Below, piece after piece: positions 23,743-35,000 of a stretch of 64,000 nt of DNA. Each line of letters starts with the position of its first letter. Within the stretch, counting starts at the first letter, position 1. The stretch lies in contig SCFE01000001.1 of assembly GCA_004352715.1 (NCBI GenBank), positions 4,395,237 through 4,459,236 of the forward strand, given 5' to 3'. The notes under the pieces were generated by a model that was not told the DNA's origin, did not search any database, and worked only from the letters and a program-made list of their open reading frames with translations. A program made the translations under genes and the position numbers. Origin of the DNA: Hofstenia miamia. Its lineage: Eukaryota > Xenacoelomorpha > Acoela.

Positions 23743-26700
23743 TCATTTATATCCATTATTAGGCTGGAATTGAGAAAAGCATGCAATTGGGATTGCTTGT
23801 GGCCATATCTGTACATTCTAGGAAAATGAACCAACTTTTTAAAAGATTTTTCAAATGAACAAACTACATTATAAAATGCATATATGTTTTGCACTGATGA
23901 CATGGACAAGAGAACTTTTTAAATTACTTCTTAATGACAAATATATTATAAGAATATATATATATATATATTTTTAGTTCTGTGAAGTGAAAATATCTAA
24001 AAGTCCAAATCAAAATATCCCAAATGTTAGGAATATGTATGAAAACTAACACCTATCACCCTTCAATTTTTCTTATATATTTTTCATTGTTTGCATGAAA
24101 GATTAAGAAGTTCTTTAAAACACAAGTACAACCTGACAAAATCAAAGCAATCATTCTCATCCAAAAATTGGTCTTGAGAATATGCTGGAAAATAACTTCA
24201 AGGTAAACAGATCTGAATATGCAACAAATGCAACTAAAAATGCAGTAGCAAAAAATCAACTCAGAGCTTGAGTAGTAATCAGACATTAATGGGAAGTACA
24301 ATTGTAGATATAGTATTTCAAGAATCACCAATATTGACAAAGTCAGTATTGAAATGAAATCAAATGTCACATGCATAGCAGAATGAAAACAATTGCAATA
24401 CTATTAATGCAGTGAACAAGGTGACATGAAAGCAAAGTGGACAAATTAAATATTTAATTATAACATAAAGTATGCACTCATAAAGACATTAATTTTATTA
24501 CTAATTACATGAAGCATTGCTTAAGTTTCTTTCAGTTAGGCCTCTATCAACAGTTGAGAATTTTTTTCTTTATTCCAGTTTTTACATGACTCCTGATCTT
24601 AGTTTTGCTTAAGTACAGTAGGCTGTTAACTAATATAGGTAACCTTCACATTTTGTTTGTTAGATTCAGTAAGTTTCCTGCTATCAGTCAATAACCAATG
24701 TACATAAAAATAGTTTTTCTGTCAGTTATGCCACACTTTGTTAAGGAATGCAAGATTGCTTTTGAGTTTAGAATTATTACTGTTAGATGTACTGATTGAG
24801 ATATTCTACAATAAAATTAAACATAGAGTCTGTAATTGTTGACAAATGAAATTGCAGCTCTAACCATTGTTAAATTCCTTACAGGCAACTGGTATATACT
24901 TAGTACAATACATGAAAATGGCCATTAATGTAATTTGCATATACCATTCAAACTACCTTGGTAATTTTAACTTAAATAGGAGTGATCTGTCTGGAAGTAT
25001 CACAAATTGATCTTAGAGAAATTTGCTTGATTTATGTTACAGTTTAGCAAAATTCTGAGCTTACAAAGTTTTTCTTAATTGATAGAGAAAATTAAGACTA
25101 AAATATATTATTTTTTAAAAAATTAGGGTGCATTTTCAATCAAGTTGTGAGCCTAAATATTCATGATTTTTCTTCAATGTTTCTTTGTGAACTCGTTTGA
25201 GTTCAATTTTTCAAACTGAAAGTACTCAAACACTTTGTTAGGGGTCTTCAAAATACATACTTTAATACTGTAAAGTGAATTTTGATGATAACAAATGATT
25301 TTCAATCAAAATATGATAAGTTGTTGAAATTTCAAAATATATAAAAATTAGGGAAGTTTTTGAATAGGCAAGATAAGAGTCAAGAAATTCTGCAAACTTT
25401 GGTATTTGCAGATGTTTTTGCATTATGTAATAAAACTGCTTTTTAAGCTGAGGAAATTATTGCAAACATATTTGTTTAGTTTTTATAAGCATTTTGATAA
25501 TTATGACAAATTCAAAAAATATTGTTTTGTTTTTTCAAATATATAATTTATTTTCAACAAATTCTAACTACTAAAAATCCTTTATTCAATTTATTGTTAC
25601 CAACATTTAAATGAATACTAAAAGTGTGGTTCTCTCTACACCCAATAATTAACAAGTTGGAATTTTTCAAAAAATGATATTGAAGAAAATCAAAAAGTCT
25701 TAGGATATATTTTCAGTATATTACACAGCTTACTGCAAAGCTTGACTATAATAATATTCTAATAATGAAATATTAGAATTTCTGGATTGCAAACCAAAAC
25801 TTTCAACCCAGACCATGTCTAAGCTGCAAAAGTACAAACATTATTTATTTTAGTTAATTTTTGCGATTTTTCAACATATTTTATGTCCTTCCTTTAGCAT
25901 TCTTAAAAAAATTCATTTTGACAAAATGATAAAATTGTATAAAAATTTGAGAAACTTTGTTTTGTATTTCATTATTAAACGTCAAATAACTAATGCTTCC
26001 AAGAATGTTTCAAATTTTATAATTGACGTAATGTACGTGTAATTTTGTTGCTTTTTATTATTTATTACTCTTGGGATTATTCTTTAAATAATTCTTTATC
26101 AATGTTATTCAATTTTTTTCATGAATTCGCTTTCATTAACTTCACGTCGTAAACTGCCTTTTCAAAATCCAATTAACCCAAACATTTTATTTGCTCTAGA
26201 ACTACTCGGTGAAATATTTTTATTTTGCATATTCATGTACTTCTATATTTCAAAAGTCTTGCTGTTTTCTCAACACAAGTGGCTTTGTTATATGATCATT
26301 TGTCTAGTCAATTCAAGTATCAGTGTATATTTTTTCATGCCATAAGTACGCGTTTAACAAATTCATTAGGCGCAGGGCAATTTTCATTCAAATAATCTTC
26401 ATTTAACATGAATATTTCAGCTTTTAACTACCAACTCATATATAAAAAATATACGTACAGAATTCATGTCTTTCTCGAAACTGAAAAGTTTTGTAATACA
26501 ATTGCTTATTACAGTTATTTCAGAGTTTTTTGTCGGGCTTAGTCAAATTTTAGGAATTTACCTCAACATAGTAATACACAAGTTCATTACCTTTTCAATT
26601 AGTAAATATTTACTCGTGAATTTTCCTTGAAATTATTTTGTTGATCTATTTCCTCAAGGTTACTTGCATTAAGCTTTTTATTTTTGCTAATATGTTGCTA

Positions 26701-26780
26701 AGAGGAAACATTCAATCCACTTATTCATAATTTTTAATTTAGCATTAACTAATTTTTGATGCGTTCTACATTAAAACATT
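20500..26780. other. Long AT-rich intergenic region
   Basis: More than 6 kb upstream of the CEP152-like gene shows no supported coding region or transposon. TA tracts lie at 23714-23739 and 23953-23972. A short piece at 20774-20800 (GGCGCACACAGGATTTTCTG) resembles a hAT-type terminus. The gene's promoter and any 5' untranslated exon should lie here but cannot be pinpointed. Confidence 0.6.
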
Positions 26781-26792
26781 CCAATTTTAGAA

Positions 26793-26810
26793 ATGACAGA
26801 TGAGTTCTGA
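26793..26810 (+). promoter_or_regulatory. Overlapping upstream ORF at the CEP152-like start
   Basis: An ATG three bases after a good splice-acceptor-like tract (CCAATTTTAG at 26781-26790) opens a five-codon frame that ends at TGA 26808-26810. This overlaps the main ATG (26800) in another frame. If the mRNA includes this ATG it could lower translation of the main frame. Confidence 0.45.
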
Positions 26811-26913
26811 CGAGGGAAGTTTGTTTGATAAAGGTGGCAGTGCTGTATTTTCCTTAAATCTCATTGCAGAAGAAGCTGAAGATAAGGAGGATGAAATACG
26901 TCGCCAACAAGAA
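26800..26913 (+). CDS. CEP152: CEP152-like exon 1
   Basis: 114 nt, residues 1-38, phase 0 end before GTAAAT. Starts MSSDEGSLFDKGG and ends EDKEDEIRRQQE, an acidic start like that of CEP152. The earlier ATG at 26793 is out of frame and closes after five codons, so 26800 is chosen. Confidence 0.8.
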
Positions 26914-29900
26914 GTAAATATTGGTTTTTTTATTTTTCTCCAAATCATTTAAGGCCATTTTTTCTAGATTTTAGATATGTAACATTAAATGCAATCTATA
27001 ATTGTGAAAGATTCAATAGCATGTGTTTTCATTTTAATTCAGTGATATCTATAACTTCCAACCTTCAACAAGTAGACAATTGGAATTCGACTGTTCGGTT
27101 CGAATTTATCAATAAGATCTATTTTGTAGCCATATTAATGTTGTTTTTATAAGATGATTGCAGATTTATTTTGTGGAATTCAGTACTTTACATTTGGTTC
27201 AGATTACTATCAATTGTATCAAGCACATATGCAATTCCTATGAAGATATTAATCCTTTTTTGAGTTTTGGTAAAACGGTTATGTTAAAAGAAAGTTTATA
27301 AATAATGGTTTTAAGTTCAATGAACTACTAGCGCATTGTATCTGTTGTACATGGGGGTAGCGTATGCTAGGACATTTATTGTAGAAAATATAATAAACTT
27401 GTTTTATAAGCTGGTTAATTATTTGAAATTTTTCATGTTCACTTGAAAAAAGGTTTTATATTTGTATTTAATTCATAAAAATATACTGCTTAGCTTTTAA
27501 TTCAAACAATACAATGCGTAATGCATAGAAAAAACTGTATTTTTTATATCTTACTTTAAACAAACACTATATATAAAATTTACAAAATGATATATAGTAT
27601 TGCACAATACGATAAACAAGAACTGTAAAAAATAATTAAAATCAACCTAATAAAATTACAAGAAAATAATTATATAATTCACAAGAGGGAAAATAATATT
27701 TAATAATTTCGCCAAACGTTGAGAATATTTGTATATGTATAATTTTTTATGTCTAAAAACTGCAAATATTTTTATTATTAAAATTAATTTTGGTAATTTT
27801 TTATGAAATCTTAGTTTATGACTCTGATTAAATTATTGTTAAGACAAAATGCCAATTTTCAACTTCTGGTAGCAGAGACTAAATTTTATGTTATTTTCTA
27901 ATACTATGTTAATTTTTCTTAAGTTTATTATGACAGTTCGCCGCTAAGTAAGTATGATTTGCATGTTTAATGGGGTTTGGATGTATTCAATATCAAGCAT
28001 GGTTTGGTTTGAGCGTTTTCCGAATTTGCATGCACAGAGCGTAAATGTGTAATTGTTTCTTAAAATTGATAAAATTTTTAATTTTCGTTTTTAGATTCAC
28101 GAACTTTGGTCAAAACAGTTGTCTCCAGCTGATCTTCTCGACGATTCCTCATCAATTGATGATGACTTGTCTGATGAGCCTGAGATTTCTGATCGGTAAT
28201 ATTTACTTTGCGTTCGAATTTGGTTATTTATTGTTTTTAGACCTGTCGACATTTCTGGAAGACTTCCAATGAAAATTAAGCTAATTAATGGTCAAGAAGT
28301 AAGATTTGCTTTCCAAAATATATTTTTGGCTAATATTGTGAAGGAAAAGTCATTAGTTATGTTTAAACATTTCAGTAATAAGTGTTATATGTTTTCTCGT
28401 ATTTATTTTAATAACTGGTTTCTTAGGATGATTATAATTTAGAATACTTCTTTTGCTTAAGCTGTAAAAATCTAAAGACGATTTTAGCACTGTCCAGTTA
28501 CGAAAATTAATCTTTTATGTATTTAAGTTTTATCTGTTTTATAGTAGCAATGGCTTCAACATTGTAAATACATCCGATTCCAATGAATTCATTTGGGTTT
28601 TTTTGAGATTGTAGTAATGCTCGCTGAATGAATGTCCAACTTGTCCTGCTTAAGTCTCTTATAAAAACCAAAATACAAAAACACAATAATACATTATTAC
28701 ACTTTTCAAGGATTGTATTTTAGTTTCACACTAGTCCAGAGCCATATGATCTTAGCAATCAAGATGTTGGTAAGTAATTGATTAGTGATACATTTGAAAA
28801 AATATTAAATATTTTAATTTACCAAGACTACATGTAAATGTTCCATAATATGAATACAGTTGAAATATGAATACTTATTGCAATGTTGATTGATGAGAAT
28901 CTTTAGAGAGCCCCTACTTTCTGCTACAAAGATCCGAAAATTATATTGCATTAACCAGATCACTGAATGCAAAGCATCTAGTGAAGTTGCAAACTCCGTT
29001 AAACAAGTCTGTTTGTGTTGGATCATAACTACCTGTGACTCAGCAAAGCTGCCTCACAGGAAGGAACAGCAAACGCTGGCCTGGGCCTATCTCATAGACC
29101 AGAGATAATTTGCTATCTGTATGACTGCCTTATGAGACGCACCCTCACAGATGCCAGTAGCAGTCTTGCTAACAGTTTCCATTGTGTCGCGGTGTGTCTC
29201 CACAATACTAGAGCAGACAGGCTTCTCGACCGTTACCGCCCCCTCATATGTACAAAGTACAAGTTGTGGCACCTTCTGTACCCTGGTTTTAACGTCTAAT
29301 ATAGGTTCGTGACTCCGCACAACGCCGCGCCCACTGAGTGTTAGTATTACCCAGGAACCCCTGCGTAGAGGTACTCTCTGGGACGATTTAGGCATAGCCC
29401 TTATGGTTCCTTATATCGCTATATAGGCTTTTGACCCTGCAAGTATATAGAAATGGTTTTTAATTTATTGCAATGTGTAACTATTGGAAGAATATTTCAC
29501 GTTCCGCTTAATTAGATAATGTTCCCGCACGTTTTGACACGGATGATCTTCTAAAGCTGGAAGATGAGTTGAATTCTGTAACTGCTCCTGTTAGTTATGC
29601 TGCAGTTCAAACTCCATCACCTAAAAGAAGTGCAGGTACCTCCCGAATTACGTTATTTTCACTCTATTTACACATTTGTTACCCTAGGTTTTTTGCCTTC
29701 CTGTTATGATATATAGTTTTGGTCAGTTACTCCGTTTTCATAATTTGATTTTTACAGTTTGAGGAAAAATCAAAAACATGTTCCTTTTTAAGTTTTGATA
29801 AGTAAGCTTTATGACATCAGAAAACAATTTTGTACAGTATATAAAATGTTTAAAAAGCTGAAATCAGTTATCTTGCATTTTCAGACATTCCAATTTCACT

Positions 29901-30665
29901 TTTCCTAACTTTCTGCGTTCTTTTTTAATTTAGGATAAGTGCGAGTATGTTTTTGCATTACCAGCATTCTATTAGCATGCTTGAAGTTATGTTTTGCTCT
30001 AAAATGGTAAACGAACATCTAAGTTTTTTATATATTTAGTCTAAGTCTTTGAATTTAGCACGATAGAGAACTAAACATTGAAACACTACTCCCCCCTTGA
30101 ATATAGTTTTTATAGTTACGGTTAACATTCTTTGCCATTTTTAAGATCTTAAAAATTGATACCATCAGCCAAAAGATTTATGCAAAGCTTTTAAAATATC
30201 TAACAAGTGGCTTTGGAATAGACAAGAAAAATGTGGAACTTTAGTAATGTTTTCAAAATAGTTCATCTTTTTCTCGAATTAATAATGACTGGATAGGGAT
30301 AAAATGATTGTAAGACATCATTAAAATAGAGCTCTCAATCAATGTAAGTATGGGATTTACTACCTTCAATTGTGACTAAAATCTCTGATATTTACTATAA
30401 GCATTTTTTCAAATTAGTTTTCTTCTATATATTTCATATATTTTTAATATTGATTTTCGCAAGAGTATCACCCTGAAATTTAAAGTGACCGGTGCATACA
30501 ATCTTCTAATTAGACATTTATATGAATATTAGTTAGCCAAATAATCTTGAAGACTCATTTCCACTTGGTATCAAATGCAAGAGCTATCTTTAGAAAATGA
30601 AATGATACCCCTCTGTTTTATAAATCCTAAGGCCGTTACTGTATAGAACCAAATATTTGATAGTC

Positions 30666-30698
<33 letters not shown>

Positions 30699-30931
30699 NN
30701 NNNNNNNNNNNNNNNNNNNNNNNNNNNNNNNNNNNNNNNNNNNNNNNNNNNNNNNNNNNNNNNNNNNNNNNNNNNNNNNNNNNNNNNNNNNNNNNNNNNN
30801 NNNNNNNNNNNNNNNNNNNNNNNNNNNNNNNNNNNNNNNNNNNNNNNNNNNNNNNNNNNNNNNNNNNNNNNNNNNNNNNNNNNNNNNNNNNNNNNNNNNN
30901 NNNNNNNNNNNNNNNNNNNNNNNNNNNNNNN

Positions 30932-30972
<41 letters not shown>

Positions 30973-31995
30973 TAATTGAACTGATTTTTGCAAGCATCAG
31001 GAAATCTTTATTTATGATGTTCGTCAACGTTCAAAATGGCAATCAACCCAGTTTATATAACTTCTAATAATAGAGCCTAAGCTTTGTGATGGGACGTAAA
31101 TACGGAAAGCTCCCAATAACTACTGCTGCAATATGGCGGTTTTATCCTAAATGTTATTAAAATAAAAGTGATATTAATGTATAATCTCCATGTGTACACA
31201 AGTACATGGTTGCAACAATTATTATTTCAAGTCGACAAGCACTATATTTTGAGTTGAAAATTTGAGTAATAAGGCTTCAGTTGCAGTATCAAAGCGCATT
31301 TTGTCAGTAGACAATTAATATTCATTTGCGTCTAGGTTTTATAAGAAATATGAATCATGTTTTATTCTTTTTTATTCATTTTATTAATTTTCCTGTCCCA
31401 TTGTAAGCATATATTATCAAAGCTGTGTTCTTGCATTTATTGGTTTTGTCTCGTCTCTAATTAAATCCTGCTCTCGAATTTCGCCACTGTCTAAATTTAT
31501 CACTTCAATGTTAGTTTTGGCAAATTTTCAAAGTGGTTTGTATCAAAGTGAACTGATAAAATACATTTTAATTAGCAAATTTAATTATAAATTTCCAATT
31601 GCAGCTTTACTTGCTTGTTTTTATAGTATTTACATTTGTAAGACAGCTTTTCCAAGTTTCACCCGTTTTTTAATGAATTTTTCACTGTTATGCATAAATG
31701 AACACCTAAAATTAATTAATCACTCTTGTGTGTCCCTATTTACTAAAAGGTACTCGTGTATTGACATGTAACTTGTTATTCAACTTTTCAGTTAGTTTGC
31801 TAACAAGCGCATAGTTTTTGAAATTTCTTCTGAAGACGCCTTGAAATTTCCTTATTTCAGTTTTAAACACTTATTTGTTTGCAACTACGTTCTATAAAAT
31901 TAGGAACATATAGTTTTTGGCTCGCAGTAAAAGTTAACCTTTTACTTTGATCTAGAAACAATATTGTTAATGATTTAATATTTGATTTTTTTGCC

Positions 31996-32040
<45 letters not shown>

Positions 32041-35000
32041 GAAGTAATTATACTGAGCTTTGCNNNNNNNNNNNNNNNNNNNNNNNNNNNNNNNNNNNNN
32101 NNNNNNNNNNNNNNNNNNNNNNNNNNNNNNNNNNNNNNNNNNNNNNNNNNNNNNNNNNNNNNNNNNNNNNNNNNNNNNNNNNNNNNNNNNNNNNNNNNNN
32201 NNNNNNNNNNNNNNNNNNNNNNNNNNNNNNNNNNNNNNNNNNNNNNNNNNNNNNNNNNNNNNNNNNNNNNNNNNNNNNNNNNNNNNNNNNNNNNNNNNNN
32301 NNNNNNNNNNNNNNNNNNNNNNNNNNNNNNNNNNNNNNNNNNNNNNNNNNNNNNNNNNNNNNNNNNNNNNNNNNNNNNNNNNNNNNNNNNNNNNNNNNNN
32401 NNNNNNNNNNNNNNNNNNNNNNNNNNNNNNNNNNNNNNNNNNNNNNNNNNNNNNNNNNNNNNNNNNNNNNNNNNNNNNNNNNNNNNNNNNNNNNNNNNNN
32501 NNNNNNNNNNNNNNNNNAATAATAATAATTCACACTAGAATAATTTTAATGTTAATGTCTTAAAATAAGGTTAATGTTATCATGCTTTGTTGCTTATTTA
32601 GTAATTGATTTTTCTTTGTTTGCTTGATGGTTAAAGCTTCGCCTATTTTAGGATTTTGTGTTCTGAGTTGTATGTAAAAAAATTTTCTTTAGCTCGTTGA
32701 TTTTCTCTCCAAATTATCAAATTCATTTGATTCAAATATAAAAGATAAATGTCTCGTTAGTTTCGTCCTAACCCTAACCAATATCCCATTAAAAAAGACA
32801 TTTGATCACATCATAAAGCTTATTCCAGGAGACCAAATTTAAATTAGACATGAAACACTGCGTAAATTACTAAATATGTATTGTCTTAATACTCCATTCC
32901 TCTTTAATAATAAAATTTATTACCAAATTGAAGGAATGGCAATGGGATCAGCCCTAAATCCAACAATGGCAGGATTTTTAATGGACATCATTGAAAGTAA
33001 TTTTGAAAAAGCATCTATAACCAAGCCACAATGTTACTTTAGATATGTCGATGATGTGTTTGCAATTTTTAAAGGAAAAGATGAAGCAAACAATTTTGTA
33101 AAATATCTCAATAGTCATCTTAAAAATATTCAATTCACCATGGAATGTCAAGTAAGCCACAAATTAAATTTTCTAGACGTGTGCACACACAATTCTACTG
33201 AGAAATACTAAACTAGTTGGTGTATAAAAAAAAGACAAATTCTGGATTATACATTCCTTACCATTCAAATTGTAACAAAGCATACAAAATAAATACAATC
33301 AAAGCTTTCCTTAATAGAGCTAAACTTACATCCTCAAATTACAAAGACCTTACAGATGCCATCAACAAAGTTTTTAAAATACTTGGGAATAATGGTTATC
33401 CGCACAAATTAATCAAAAAATTATTTTAGTGTGTATGCAGTAATTTTGTATTATAATAGTGTTGTGAATATTTCCCCAGATATTTGTTACTGATGATTTC
33501 AGAATCGAAAGCGTTTAAAAATGAATATATATATATATATATATATGAAGCCATTCACAACCATCCAATGTCATACAGCCATTTTTTCTACGGAATTCCA
33601 ACCCATTTTTTATCATATTTCAAATATTTTACATTTACTTGACAAAGCATTCTTAATTCTATAGCCTGTTCCTTTCATAAAACTCTGTACATCCACATCT
33701 GCCACTGCTATTCAAGGCCAATGTTAAAATTTCTACATCAGTAAAAAGCCTTAAAACATATAATATTGCATGTAGACCAGGATTTTAACACCAGGGGGGG
33801 GCGAGAATAAAAGACGCTGTGTTTTAGTGATTGCAATTGAAAAACTAAAATTACAAATGTTCCCTATGGAATGCTTAGTCACCCTCTTTTTTAAGTTTTT
33901 TTTCATTTTTCAAGCACCAAGTACTTAATAAAATTTTGCATATACACCTTTTGACCTAAACCGCAAATGCTAAATATGCAAAATTTACATTTAAGCCTGA
34001 GCCTATTGGGAAAAAGTTTAAAACTTAAAAACCTCATATGGCCTTTGCTACAAGGTAATGTAGGCTTAGCACGTCATATATAATTNNNNNNNNNNNNNNN
34101 NNNNNNNNNNNNNNNNNNNNNNNNNNNNNNNNNNNNNNNNNNNNNNNNNNNNNNNNNNNNNNNNNNNNNNNNNNNNNNNNNNNNNNNNNNNNNNNNNNNN
34201 NNNNNNNNNNNNNNNNNNNNNNNNNNNNNNNNNNNNNNNNNNNNNNNNNNNNNNNNNNNNNNNNNNNNNNNNNNNNNNNNNNNNNNNNNNNNNNNNNNNN
34301 NNNNNNNNNNNNNNNNNNNNNNNNNNNNNNNNNNNNNNNNNNNNNNNNNNNNNNNNNNNNNNNNNNNNNNNNNNNNNNNNNNNNNNNNNNNNNNNNNNNN
34401 NNNNNNNNNNNNNNNNNNNNNNNNNNNNNNNNNNNNNNNNNNNNNNNNNNNNNNNNNNNNNNNNNNNNNNNNNNNNNNNNNNNNNNNNNNNNNNNNNNNN
34501 NNNNNNNNNNNNNNNNNNNNNNNNNNNNNNNNNNNNNNNNNNNNNNNNNNNNNNNNNNNNNNNNNNNNNNNNNNNNNNNNNNNNNNNNNNNNNNNNNNNN
34601 NNNNNNNNNNNNNNNNNNNNNNNNNNNNNNNNNNNNNNNNNNNNNNNNNNNNNNNNNNNNNNNNNNNNNNNNNNNNNNNNNNNNNNNNNNNNNNNNNNNN
34701 NNNNNNNNNNNNNNNNNNNNNNNNNNNNNNNNNNNNNNNNNNNNNNNNNNNNNNNNNNNNNNNNNNNNNNNNNNNNNNNNNNNNNNNNNNNNNNNNNNNN
34801 NNNNNNNNNNNNNNNNNNNNNNNNNNNNNNNNNNNNNNNNNNNNNNNNNNNNNNNNNNNNNNNNNNNNNNNNNNNNNNNNNNNNNNNNNNNNNNNNNNNN
34901 NNNNNNNNNNNNNNNNNNNNNNNNNNNNNNNNNNNNNNNNNNNNNNNNNNNNNNNNNNNNNNNNNNNNNNNNNNNNNNNNNNNNNNNNNNNNNNNNNNNN

